Source of the DNA: a virus
Direction: 5' to 3' (one strand)
DNA length: 37,121 bases
IMG/VR virus record: IMGVR_UViG_3300038701_000900
Coordinates: 1-37,121 of that record
Shown one piece after another: positions 1-6,270 of the stretch (the first letter of the stretch is position 1; each line of letters begins with the position of its first letter). The position numbers and the translations under genes were made by a program. The notes under the pieces are model-generated. The model was not told where the DNA came from. It did not search any database and saw only the letters and a list, made by a program, of their open reading frames with translations.

Positions 1-1
1 A

Positions 2-346
2 GATGAATTTGACTGCACGCACACTGGCAAAAATAAAATGCTGCCAGAGTTTTTGGATGTGTTGCAGGATATCAGGTCGGCTTACAATAAGCCCATGATT
101 ATCACGTCTGGCTACCGCGATAAAACCCATCCAATAGAGTCTGCGAAACAAAAGGCTGGTGAACATAGCTACGGCGCGGCTGTTGATGTTGCTGTTGAAA
201 GACTGGACGCAATGGATCTTTTCGTGATAGCATACGGCTTTGGGATCAGGCGTATTGGCCTATCTCAAAAAGGCAGTCGCCGCTTTATGCACATAGGGTA
301 TGGTGACAAATTTTTAAACTTCCCTCAGTCCCTCTGGACGTATTAG
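2..346 (+). CDS. M15-family peptidase (endolysin), 5'-truncated by window edge
   Basis: Zn-dependent D,D-/L,D-carboxypeptidase-like enzyme that cuts peptidoglycan peptides; in this position it is the likely endolysin. The frame is open to the left edge (first full codons read DEFDCTHTGKNKM), so the true start is outside the window; an ATG at 38 lies inside the conserved N-terminal part and is not the start. Family motifs visible: the C..TG.N.M motif, ITSGYR, HPIES, the zinc-site segment GEHSYGAAVDV (His, Asp) and the C-terminal FMHIGYG (His). The next gene follows 11 nt downstream and a spanin pair follows that, which supports a lysis role. Family assignment is strong; the role as endolysin is inferred from context. 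Confidence 0.85.
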   Translation, partial: DEFDCTHTGKNKMLPEFLDVLQDIRSAYNKPMIITSGYRDKTHPIESAKQKAGEHSYGAAVDVAVERLDAMDLFVIAYGFGIRRIGLSQKGSRRFMHIGYGDKFLNFPQSLWTY

Positions 347-357
347 GAGAAAACAAA

Positions 358-540
358 ATGGAATTTATTATTAACTTAGCAATTGAGCACAGCGCAACAC
401 TCGCTGTAGGCGCTGCCGCTGCTTTCGGGTTTCTTATTCGTCACCTTGCGGATTGGATTGATGCAAAAGCAAAAGAGCCACAAAAAGATTTTTATGATGT
501 ACTTAAAGAGGTTAAAGACCACTTAGAGTCCGAGCAGTGA
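358..540 (+). CDS. Small membrane protein in lysis cassette (holin candidate)
   Basis: A 60-residue protein with an Ala-rich hydrophobic segment at about residues 10-28 and a charged, probably cytoplasmic or periplasmic helical tail. A good ribosome site (AGGAGAAAACAAA) precedes the ATG. It lies between the peptidase and the spanins, where phages often keep a holin or pinholin. No family was recognised; a single transmembrane segment fits class III or pinholin-like topologies but does not prove it. Two other small membrane proteins at 36185-36573 compete for the holin role. Confidence 0.6.
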   Translation: MEFIINLAIEHSATLAVGAAAAFGFLIRHLADWIDAKAKEPQKDFYDVLKEVKDHLESEQ

Positions 541-749
541 TGTTTAATAAAACCCTGGGCATTGTTTCCTCCATTTTTAAGGCGATTCTGGTGCCGTTAG
601 GGTGGTTTTTGATCGGCATGTACCGCACTAGGGCTAAAACGTCTGAGGCGGCTTTAAAATCAGTTAGGAAAGCAAATGAAATTAAAAATAAAGTTTTGTC
701 TGATTCTAAGTACCGTGATCGTATTGAGCGGATGTTCGGCAAAAAATAA
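540..749 (+). CDS. Putative inner-membrane spanin subunit (i-spanin, Rz-like)
   Basis: A 69-residue protein with an N-terminal membrane anchor at about residues 6-28 followed by a Lys/Arg/Glu-rich helical region that could form a periplasmic coiled coil. Its ATG (540) overlaps the TGA of the gene before (TGATG), so translation is probably coupled; a GTG at 537 is a weaker alternative. The identification rests mostly on the neighbour: an out-of-frame lipoprotein gene starts inside its 3' end (676), the arrangement known from lambda Rz/Rz1. It is shorter than most Rz proteins. Function is inferred, not seen by sequence family. Confidence 0.6.
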   Translation: MFNKTLGIVSSIFKAILVPLGWFLIGMYRTRAKTSEAALKSVRKANEIKNKVLSDSKYRDRIERMFGKK

Positions 750-849
750 CGTAGGATTTTGTGAAGGATATACAGTTGTGGACTACAACGCATGCCCTGC
801 GATAGAAAACACAATCAATAACGCAATTTACTCGGAGTTATGTTTATGA
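676..849 (+). CDS. Putative outer-membrane spanin lipoprotein (o-spanin, Rz1-like)
   Basis: A 57-residue lipoprotein: basic N-terminus (MKLKIKF), hydrophobic core, and lipobox LSGC with the acylated Cys at residue 20, then a short mature part of about 38 residues containing three more Cys. It starts in the +1 frame inside the putative i-spanin gene (74 nt overlap) and runs past it, ending at TGA 847-849 just beyond the start of the next gene. Overlapping lipoprotein plus membrane-anchored partner is the hallmark of two-component spanins that fuse inner and outer membranes at lysis. Unlike classical Rz1 it is not Pro-rich. The lipobox and overlap are seen; the partnership is inferred. Confidence 0.75.
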   Translation: MKLKIKFCLILSTVIVLSGCSAKNNVGFCEGYTVVDYNACPAIENTINNAIYSELCL

Positions 850-2336
850 GTTTTGGATTTGGTATGGGCTTTGGTCTTGGATCATCTGCGGCTGCTGCAA
901 GCGCCCCAACATATGAGGGAATGCGCGTCAAATTCACGTTTGGTAGTGGTGTTCGCTCAGATGTTTACGGTGTGTTTTTAATGGATGCAGAGGGTAACAA
1001 CATTACACCAAACACGCACGTTACCAACGATGTGGGCAATAACTTTGACAGTCTTTCTGCTGGCGAAATTACTGTCGATAACAACGAGGGCAGTGGTAAT
1101 ATTTTGCCCATGACGCTAACAAAGGGTCAGTGTAGAACGGCCCTTGCTGGCGGCATTGACGTAAACATATACATGAAATTCGATGAGCCGCAGCCGTTGC
1201 CAGAATACATTTACGTCTCAAACGGTACGGATTACTGGGATACAATAACTTTTTACACCTATGTTGACGGTAAGGAGGTTGAGGTTACGCCAAGCGCATC
1301 ACCAGCCAATAGCTCAGATACAGCTGATGAGATGGACCTTTCTGGCATGGGTAGGTATTTTTACAAATATACGTTTGGCGGCAGTGTTTCTTTCCCCGCT
1401 ATCCCAGTCAAAGCAACTGGCACAGGCTACCTAGACAGCGTAATCGCTGGTGTTTGTGGCGAATACTCCCCAATGGACTTGGATAGCTTTGACCCAGACA
1501 CAGACACAACGCAGCTTGACAACCTTATTGGGACGCCTGCACTGGGTGAAAGCGTACCTTTGAAAAATGGTATTGGCGGCTCTAACGAGTGGGGCTTTAC
1601 CGGAACAAAGGGAACAACAACAGCGGCGCTGACTATGGCTGCAACAACTGATAGTTGGCTGTACTTTGATGATTTGAAAAAGGCTGTAGCTTTAAACAAT
1701 TACGGTAGAACGGACACGCCATATTGCCCTTTTTTTGTTATTTGCGGTAATTGGGCAGACAGCGGACGGCAAAAATGGTTTTTGGGGTCAAATGATCGGT
1801 CAAGCTGGGGACCAAACATATACTGCGGTACATCGCAAAACGTACACGTACAGCAGAGATTATCTAATACATCAGAAGAGACTGTCATTTTAACAGATAA
1901 TACTGTTAACCCTACTGTTTATGCGGTATTTCCAGACGGGACAGATTTTTGTTTTATAATTAGTTTAAACTTTCAAACTGGCGATATCAACTGGGCGCTG
2001 AACACAAGTACAGCTTACAACAATACTGCGCCTTGGGATATTGGAAATTATAAAAATATCTTGCAGGCCAGACAAGAGACTCAAGGCGGTGATAATGGCT
2101 TTAATCAAGCGGCGTATCCCAATGGTGGACGCTGGGGCGTAACTTGTCAGCCTGACCTTGGAAGTACAACAGAGCTATTTAAAAACGGCTTCCCTAGCGG
2201 CGACCCCGGATGGACTGATGGCGACGAATTACATAGATTCGCTTTTGGTGTTACAGACGAGATATTAGGAGATGACGAAATGGCAGCAATCATGTCGTAC
2301 ATGGAAACAGCCAACGGGAAGACATACGTTTCTTAA
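846..2336 (+). CDS. Large phage protein of unknown function, probable virion/tail-associated
   Basis: A 496-residue protein with no recognised domain. I choose the ATG at 846 rather than 840 because GGAG (834-837) is spaced 8 nt from it and only 2 nt from the other; the protein then begins MSFGFGMGFGLG, a Gly/Phe-rich N-terminus common in phage accessory virion genes. The body is rich in Thr, Asn, Gly and aromatic residues, with few Lys, as in beta-structured fibre or appendage proteins; residues from about 230 on contain many Trp and Tyr. It sits after the lysis genes, away from the main tail cluster. A receptor-binding or decoration role is possible but unproven. Confidence 0.6.
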   Translation: MSFGFGMGFGLGSSAAAASAPTYEGMRVKFTFGSGVRSDVYGVFLMDAEGNNITPNTHVTNDVGNNFDSLSAGEITVDNNEGSGNILPMTLTKGQCRTALAGGIDVNIYMKFDEPQPLPEYIYVSNGTDYWDTITFYTYVDGKEVEVTPSASPANSSDTADEMDLSGMGRYFYKYTFGGSVSFPAIPVKATGTGYLDSVIAGVCGEYSPMDLDSFDPDTDTTQLDNLIGTPALGESVPLKNGIGGSNEWGFTGTKGTTTAALTMAATTDSWLYFDDLKKAVALNNYGRTDTPYCPFFVICGNWADSGRQKWFLGSNDRSSWGPNIYCGTSQNVHVQQRLSNTSEETVILTDNTVNPTVYAVFPDGTDFCFIISLNFQTGDINWALNTSTAYNNTAPWDIGNYKNILQARQETQGGDNGFNQAAYPNGGRWGVTCQPDLGSTTELFKNGFPSGDPGWTDGDELHRFAFGVTDEILGDDEMAAIMSYMETANGKTYVS

Positions 2337-2506
2337 TTCGGCTGGTGACGAGTAGAGCGCAGTTCCTCTATTTCTTCGCGTCTCTCATTGAAAAACTTTT
2401 CCAATGCCACAGCCACACGCGCATTCTCAACCGCGTCTTTATTAGAAGCACCCGTTTGTTTAAAGTGGGCTGTTAGTCTCTCTATTTCTTTTCCTGTGTC
2501 AATCAT
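2333..2506 (-). CDS. Small charged helical protein, last gene of leftward operon
   Basis: A 57-residue hypothetical protein (MIDTGKEIERL ... STRHQPN), predicted almost entirely helical, with Glu/Arg-rich segments. Its ATG overlaps the TGA of the preceding minus-strand gene (TGATG), so it is likely translated by coupling. Its TAA (2335-2333) shares bases with the TAA of the convergent plus-strand gene ending at 2336. No function can be assigned. Confidence 0.6.
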   Translation of the reverse strand: MIDTGKEIERLTAHFKQTGASNKDAVENARVAVALEKFFNERREEIEELRSTRHQPN

Positions 2507-3021
2507 CACTCACCTCGCTTGTATTGGTTGTGTGCGGTTAGGGCTTCATAAATAGCCCCTTGCTCTTTTGGCATTACATTACTAATAACTTTAGCAGCAA
2601 TTAACATCCTTGCACCGTCCAAAGCCCCCGCCATCTTCTCCATGACCTGTTCTGTGGAGCAAACAGAGGGGATCGAACCCTCGCTTCTAGATTGGAAATC
2701 TAGCGGACTACCATTATCCGATGCTTGCGAGTCTTGTTGTTGCAGGGCGGCGCGGATTATATATGATTTATCCAGCCAAAACTGATCTAAACCCCTCTGG
2801 TGATGGTCTTGATGGAGCGCGTCCAGCTTTACTACAACAATGTCCAAGGCCTCCAAAGCCTTCTGCCTGTCTTCTGGTGGAGGTGGGTTTATCTCTGATT
2901 TATAATCATCAATAGCCCCTTCAAGGTTGTCTATATAAATCTCCCGACAAGGGATGCATTTACATGTCGGTCTTACTTTTGCTTGGTATTTCTTAAAATA
3001 TTTACATGCTGCATTCTTCAT
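2506..3021 (-). CDS. Hypothetical protein whose frame runs through a tRNA gene
   Basis: Open frame of 171 residues. I start it at the ATG at 3021, which has AAAGGAG about 8 nt upstream; a farther start at 3066 lacks this. The N-terminal part has a Cys cluster (CKCIPC, residues about 20-25) and a helical domain. Residues 98-123 are the translation of an intact tRNA-Gly on the same strand and look like tRNA artefact (Ser/Pro-rich). The last 45 residues (from ATG at 2643, MEKMAGALDGARM) resemble small helical proteins often found in phages and could be a separate gene. So this may be one protein, or two genes separated by the tRNA. Function unknown. Confidence 0.5.
   Translation of the reverse strand: MKNAACKYFKKYQAKVRPTCKCIPCREIYIDNLEGAIDDYKSEINPPPPEDRQKALEALDIVVVKLDALHQDHHQRGLDQFWLDKSYIIRAALQQQDSQASDNGSPLDFQSRSEGSIPSVCSTEQVMEKMAGALDGARMLIAAKVISNVMPKEQGAIYEALTAHNQYKRGE
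2655..2728 (-). tRNA. tRNA-Gly (anticodon UCC)
   Basis: A complete 74-nt cloverleaf with encoded CCA. Acceptor arm GCAAGCA pairs with TGTTTGC (one G-U); D arm GGAT/GTCC with loop AATGGTA; anticodon stem CTAGA/TCTAG with loop TTTCCAA, giving anticodon UCC; T arm GAGGG/CCCTC with loop TTCGATC; discriminator U, usual for bacterial tRNA-Gly. The T-C at positions 8-9 also matches bacterial tRNA-Gly(UCC). It decodes GGA codons. It lies inside, and in the same orientation as, the open frame 2506-3021, so it must be processed from that transcript or the frame is split. Confidence 0.93.
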
Positions 3022-3034
3022 TTGTTTTTCTCCT

Positions 3035-3637
3035 TTATTTGTTAGCCTTGAAAAACGACTGCGCAAAATGCGGGTCGGTCATGCTGCGCCTTGCTTGTTG
3101 CGGCTTAAAGTTATCTGGCAGAACGTATTCGTTCGGAAGGCTTGGAAGTACCCTATTATTCACCGCACACCTCGCTTTTTCTTCCTGAGTCATCTTCCTT
3201 TTAGATTTCTTTGGCATATTATAATAACCCCATAAATCAGTTCGCTTTGTGTAATTTGCGCCGTAATCGCTAGGATTAAATGTAAGCGGCGGCTTTCCAA
3301 GTAGTTGGCGCAAGTATCCCATAGGGTTCTCAAGCGCCCAAAATTTTAGCCCTTTGTGATAACGGCAATACCATATTATTTCTAAACATCTATGCACCAG
3401 CTCAAACCCACCCTCCAAGTCCCTTGGTGTCTTCGCCGTTGTTCTCGCAAGGGAAAACATCGTGCATGTCGGCGCTGCCAATATGCCATACACGCTAGGC
3501 ATTTCTTTGTATTCTTCCCAGTCAAAAACATCGTGGTGAGGGTGAGTAATTATGCGGACATCATAACCAGCGTCACTATATGGTTGTGACCAAGCGCCAG
3601 TTCCTCCACACAAGTCTAGTATTATTTTATCGACCAT
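3035..3637 (-). CDS. DNA cytosine methyltransferase-like protein
   Basis: A 200-residue protein with the SAM-binding motif I near the N-terminus (LDLCGGTGAWS, residues 8-18), a motif-IV-like segment AAPTCTMFS with Cys58 in place of the usual PPC/PCQ context, and ALENP (ENV/ENP motif, about 102-105) followed by the YTKRTDLWG segment. This combination is known from short phage C5-cytosine-methyltransferase-like proteins. It lacks a recognisable target-recognition domain, being about half the length of a standard m5C enzyme. The ATG at 3637 overlaps the upstream TGA (TGATG); a GTG at 3640 is also possible. Likely role is modification of phage DNA against host restriction, but catalytic activity is not certain given the variant motif IV. 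Confidence 0.7.
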   Translation of the reverse strand: MVDKIILDLCGGTGAWSQPYSDAGYDVRIITHPHHDVFDWEEYKEMPSVYGILAAPTCTMFSLARTTAKTPRDLEGGFELVHRCLEIIWYCRYHKGLKFWALENPMGYLRQLLGKPPLTFNPSDYGANYTKRTDLWGYYNMPKKSKRKMTQEEKARCAVNNRVLPSLPNEYVLPDNFKPQQARRSMTDPHFAQSFFKANK

Positions 3638-3885
3638 CACTCCTTCTCCAATATATCGTTTATGGCTTGGTTGTAGCCTGTACAGTAAAAACCGTTTTTC
3701 TCGGATGCTTCGGAGTGTTTCATATCCTCCAACTCAGCCCGTGATATAACGATATCGTCGGGGCTTAGGCGGACGTATTTTTTTTGACGCGGTGACATGC
3801 GTTTGTCAGTACCTTGAACATGGGAGTAGCCCCTTTGCCAAACAAAGCCGCTTACCCATATCTCTTTCTGCATTTCATCGGTCAT
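3637..3885 (-). CDS. Hypothetical protein, 82 aa
   Basis: Not recognised. Begins MTDEMQKEIWVSGFVWQRG and contains a basic central stretch (MSPRQKKYVRLSPDD). It overlaps both neighbours by translational-coupling overlaps: ATGA with the small membrane protein upstream and TGATG with the methyltransferase-like gene downstream. Cotranscription with the methyltransferase-like gene is very likely; any functional link is guesswork. Confidence 0.6.
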   Translation of the reverse strand: MTDEMQKEIWVSGFVWQRGYSHVQGTDKRMSPRQKKYVRLSPDDIVISRAELEDMKHSEASEKNGFYCTGYNQAINDILEKE

Positions 3886-4052
3886 CGCTTTATCTCCTCA
3901 AGCAGGCCCTCTAAAGCCGCCATTATAAAAACAACAGCCGTAAATATTAGCGCTGGCAGTATCAGCACCGCTGCAAAACCAAGAGCGCCAGCAGCTATAG
4001 AAAGCCCAAGGTCAAACGCCCATAAAAATGTGTCTATTGCTTTATCAATCAT
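3882..4052 (-). CDS. Small membrane protein, 56 aa
   Basis: Begins MIDKAIDTFLWAFDLG and is dominated by hydrophobic residues from about 9 to 48 (one long or two short transmembrane helices), ending in a charged tail LLEEIKR. Ribosome site AAAGGAC about 6 nt before the ATG. It overlaps the upstream gene by 8 nt and the downstream gene by ATGA. Nothing identifies a function; small membrane proteins in early phage operons sometimes act in host takeover. Confidence 0.6.
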   Translation of the reverse strand: MIDKAIDTFLWAFDLGLSIAAGALGFAAVLILPALIFTAVVFIMAALEGLLEEIKR

Positions 4053-4284
4053 CGTTTTGTCCTTTCAGTGATTGTAAATATGGATTTGCGTTGGAGCTCA
4101 ATCGAACAACCTCTTTGTTTAAAAAATCCACACGCTCCCGCAATCTCTTATTCTCATCGCGCATGGCTTTGATGGCTTCGCGGGAATTGATTGCTGTTTG
4201 CCCGAATTTAAAGGCATTCTTTCTGTTAATTATTTTATTCCCCGCCTCAATCAGCGCGTCTATTTGTTTATCGTGGTTGGTCAT
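4045..4284 (-). CDS. Hypothetical coiled-coil protein, 79 aa
   Basis: Residues about 35-65 (REAIKAMRDENKRLRERVDF and on) have heptad-like spacing of hydrophobics with dense Arg/Glu/Lys, predicting a coiled coil. It overlaps the start of the next gene by 8 nt and the end of the zinc-ribbon-like gene upstream by 17 nt. No family recognised; the coiled coil suggests oligomerisation. Confidence 0.55.
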   Translation of the reverse strand: MTNHDKQIDALIEAGNKIINRKNAFKFGQTAINSREAIKAMRDENKRLRERVDFLNKEVVRLSSNANPYLQSLKGQNDD

Positions 4285-4471
4285 TGGGTTTTGCTCCTTT
4301 AGTTTTCAATCCTGTTCCGGTGCACTCCATGCAGACATATTCATTAAACCATATATCACCGGGATCAGCGTCCATCACCGCACCCCTCCCAGCACAAACT
4401 TTGCACATTTTCTCTTTGAGATTGTCTAGTAGTATTTGATAATCAGATTGACCAGAACAAGTGTGTCTCAC
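4268..4471 (-). CDS. Small zinc-finger-like protein (two CxxCxGxG motifs)
   Basis: A 67-residue protein with paired motifs CKVCAGRG and CMECTGTG, about 25 residues apart, the spacing and glycine pattern of DnaJ-type zinc-binding repeats. It probably binds one zinc ion. Its start overlaps the upstream gene stop by 4 nt (ATGA). Such mini zinc-finger proteins are common in phage early regions and are of unknown function. Confidence 0.65.
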   Translation of the reverse strand: MRHTCSGQSDYQILLDNLKEKMCKVCAGRGAVMDADPGDIWFNEYVCMECTGTGLKTKGAKPNDQPR

Positions 4472-4794
4472 TCCCCACCCCCTATAATCTCATCAAGCTT
4501 TGACGGGGCGGCTTGGTGGACGGGCTCATCATCAAGTAAATTTACTCTCGATCCGTCTTTCCTTAAAAACTCATAAGTTACCTGTCCCCTATAAACGTCT
4601 TTTTTGATAAACTGTGCTTCTAAACAACCTCTTGTTTTATACAAGCGACCTACAATTAATTTTTCTTTCGGGACACCAAGCTCAATCTCGGCGTGTAGCA
4701 GGGTGGCTAGGTGGTTGAGAAATTTATACATGTCGTTGATTTGCTTTTCATCATCTGCGGTTAAGTCACGGCAACCAATAATCGGCGTCTCCAT
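4468..4794 (-). CDS. Hypothetical protein, 108 aa (possibly 121-122 aa from a non-standard start)
   Basis: Not recognised. From the first ATG the product is METPIIGCRDLTADDEKQ and on, ending in DEIIGGGE. The frame stays open upstream for 13 codons to position 4833 and reads INKQEYLERLEEV, which looks like a real phage N-terminus. AGGGG lies 8 nt before the ATA codon at 4833-4831, whereas the ATG at 4794 has only poorly spaced purines. Translation may therefore begin at AUA, giving 4468-4833. The start is uncertain; the coding frame is well supported by its overlaps with the neighbours. Confidence 0.6.
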   Translation of the reverse strand: METPIIGCRDLTADDEKQINDMYKFLNHLATLLHAEIELGVPKEKLIVGRLYKTRGCLEAQFIKKDVYRGQVTYEFLRKDGSRVNLLDDEPVHQAAPSKLDEIIGGGE

Positions 4795-4825
4795 AACCTC
4801 TTCAAGCCTCTCTAGGTATTCTTGT

Positions 4826-5005
4826 TTATTTATGATTTAATCCCCTCTCAAATCCACCAATGAAATACCCACGGTCAAACAATATAGACATCTCATTAAA
4901 ATGCATCGTTAGTTTACAGTCATACTTCTCCGATAATTTCCTACCAGCATTTATGCGCGGCTTATCTGGAAGCGCTTTGTCTCTGAATAGTTCGGTTGTT
5001 TTCAT
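4826..5005 (-). CDS. Hypothetical protein, 59 aa
   Basis: Product begins MKTTELFRDKALPDKPRINA and ends GGFERGLNHK. It lies between the LRR-associated protein and the 108-residue protein, in the same direction, overlapping the former by 44 nt. A basic and Gly/Phe-containing sequence with no recognised motif. The stop TAA lies just after the possible AUA start of the next gene. Confidence 0.55.
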   Translation of the reverse strand: MKTTELFRDKALPDKPRINAGRKLSEKYDCKLTMHFNEMSILFDRGYFIGGFERGLNHK

Positions 5006-5438
5006 TGGTGAAAAACTCCTTGAACGTCTTATGCCCCCACTGGTCTTTTGTAATCTCGATAAGCTCCGATAGTGTGTATTTTTTTGTAAGGTCGTGGCGA
5101 TTCATAAATTCATTTGTCCCGTACTTACAAGCACCTGTCACCATGCGATAAACAAACGCCCATTCGATCGGGTCTTTAAGTGTGTCAAGAGGCAGTCCCT
5201 TAAATTCAGAGGCGTCTCTATCACCAGCTTTGAAAGCCAGCTCTTGGGTAGCCTCCTTGATACTATCTCCATGTGCAAACAACCCTTTGCCATTCCCAAC
5301 AACATATAAAGCTGTTTTTTTCCCCGCTGGTATGATTTTTTTAACATTTGGTTTTGAATTTATAATTTTCCCCAAAATACCGTCTGCTATTGTATAACCC
5401 TTGGCATTAAATTTTAATTCGATGGACATTTTGACCAT
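4962..5438 (-). CDS. C-terminal domain of a phage leucine-rich-repeat protein, now a separate frame
   Basis: A 158-residue product beginning MVKMSIELKFNAKG. The ATG at 5438 has AGAAGGG about 9 nt upstream, so it can be translated on its own; a TTG at 5459 is an alternative. Segments such as LFAHGDSIKEA and VTGACKYGT are typical of the domain that follows LRR arrays in phage and prophage proteins. The frame continues without a stop upstream through the 60-bp repeats to two adjacent stops at 5693-5688, and the N-terminal part (5691-5891) is in the same frame. This looks like the downstream half of a gene of about 309 codons broken inside the array. Function of the domain is unknown. Confidence 0.6.
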   Translation of the reverse strand: MVKMSIELKFNAKGYTIADGILGKIINSKPNVKKIIPAGKKTALYVVGNGKGLFAHGDSIKEATQELAFKAGDRDASEFKGLPLDTLKDPIEWAFVYRMVTGACKYGTNEFMNRHDLTKKYTLSELIEITKDQWGHKTFKEFFTNENNRTIQRQSASR

Positions 5439-5481
5439 TAGGAAAAACCCTTCTGGCAAAAGATTTCTCTTTTTAGGTTGG

Positions 5482-5824
5482 TCTATCTGCGTTCCTTCGA
5501 GGTTGAGAGATCCACCGACAGTGAGGTTATCTGGCAGGGTAGTTATCTGCGTTCCTTCGAGGTTGAGAGATCCACCGACAGTGAGGTTATCTGGCAGGGT
5601 AGTTATCTGCGTTCCTTCGAGGTTGAGGTATCCACCGACAGTGAGGTTATCTGGCAGGGTAGTTATCTGCGTTCCTTCGAGGTTGAGTTATCAACCGACA
5701 GTGAGGTTATCTGGCAGGGTAGTTATCTGCGTTCCTTCGAGGTTGAGAGATCCACCGACAGTGAGGTTATCTGGCAGGGTAGTTATCTGCGTTCCTTCGA
5801 GGTTGAGAGATCCACCGACAGTGA
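5482..5824 (-). repeat. 60-bp tandem repeat array encoding 20-residue LRR-like units
   Basis: About 5.7 near-identical copies of a 60-bp unit. Read on the minus strand each gives a 20-residue unit of the pattern NLEGTQITTLPDNLTVGGSL, a short leucine-rich-repeat type. Differences between copies are confined to one short stretch: Ser TCT becomes Tyr TAC in the copy at 5581-5640, and GGA-TCT becomes TGA-TAA (two stops) in the copy at 5641-5700. DNA identity far beyond what protein selection needs points to recent unit duplication. There are no unique spacers, so it is not a CRISPR array. Confidence 0.95.
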
Positions 5825-5891
5825 TAAACCCTTTTTCGGATATTGTGTATTTAATATTGTTGTTGTCTAGGTATTTTTGTGTAAGTTTCAT
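5691..5891 (-). CDS. Truncated N-terminal half of leucine-rich-repeat protein
   Basis: A 66-residue frame, start MKLTQKYLDNNNIKYT, preceded by a purine-rich ribosome site (GAGAGAGAAGAA). After a short N-terminal cap it enters the LRR units (two complete) and stops at TGA-TAA inside the third. Removing the two stop codons would join it in frame to the rest of the array and to the 158-residue C-terminal domain. As it stands it is probably a truncated remnant, unless the short product is itself used. The full-length family is common in phages but has no settled role. Confidence 0.55.
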   Translation of the reverse strand: MKLTQKYLDNNNIKYTISEKGFITVGGSLNLEGTQITTLPDNLTVGGSLNLEGTQITTLPDNLTVG

Positions 5892-5907
5892 TTCTTCTCT
5901 CTCTGCG

Positions 5908-5988
5908 CTACTGCGCGTTAATAAATGGTGGGGGCGTCAGATAGACGTTAAGCGCTGTACTTGTCCTAGCCATTGCAGCATCCCCCAT
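5908..5988 (-). CDS. Possible micro-ORF, 26 aa
   Basis: In the 100-bp gap between two minus-strand genes an ATG frame reads MGDAAMARTSTALNVYLTPP and continues six residues to a TAG. GGGGGA lies about 8 nt before the internal ATG at 5973, which is the better start. It is too short to judge coding bias; the gap may simply be a leader for the LRR gene, containing a small GCGC hairpin near 5900-5915. Confidence 0.2.
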   Translation of the reverse strand: MGDAAMARTSTALNVYLTPPPFINAQ

Positions 5989-5991
5989 AGG

Positions 5992-6255
5992 TTATTTGTC
6001 CTGCAATCTTTTTTGAGCTGACATCTCCATTCGCTGGGTTGCCTTGTCAATTACATATTTATTCTCATCAAAATTGCAGTCCTCAATCATGCTGTCCGGA
6101 ACAGAAATATTGGTTTTGAAATTTCCTAGCGTTTCATGATTGTGTTCTAAATAATATCTAGTGCTTTTATCTTCCCAAAATTTTAGCGTGTCTGAAAGCT
6201 GATTGTAATCTTCTGGATGCAAATCACGCATTTTTCCTTTTTTAACTATTTTCAT
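5992..6255 (-). CDS. Hypothetical protein, 87 aa
   Basis: Start taken at the ATG at 6255 (MKIVKKGKMRDLHPEDYN) because GGGG lies about 7 nt upstream; an ATG four codons earlier lacks a site. Mixed charged, soluble-looking protein with no motif I recognise. It is followed closely by the small gap and LRR gene and preceded by the acidic protein at 6271-6576, so it is part of the same transcript. Confidence 0.6.
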   Translation of the reverse strand: MKIVKKGKMRDLHPEDYNQLSDTLKFWEDKSTRYYLEHNHETLGNFKTNISVPDSMIEDCNFDENKYVIDKATQRMEMSAQKRLQDK

Positions 6256-6270
6256 TATAAACCCCATAGG

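Noticed and set aside
2655-2728. tRNA as a phage attachment site
   Set aside because: The tRNA is complete and internal in a phage operon, with no integrase gene or attL/attR-like repeat nearby.
5688-5693. Recoded stop codons (alternative genetic code) reading through the LRR gene
   Set aside because: The two codons are TGA and TAA; both types end many clear genes in the window, so neither can be generally reassigned.
5482-5824. CRISPR array
   Set aside because: Units are contiguous and near-identical over their full 60 bp, with no unique spacers and no cas genes.
5401-6021. Plus-strand 206-residue repetitive frame through the 60-bp array, and a second plus-strand frame at 5478-5870
   Set aside because: A 60-bp unit keeps every frame open if one copy has no stop. 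The minus strand gives a known LRR pattern with start, ribosome site and flanking domains; the plus frames have no recognisable unit pattern or ribosome site.
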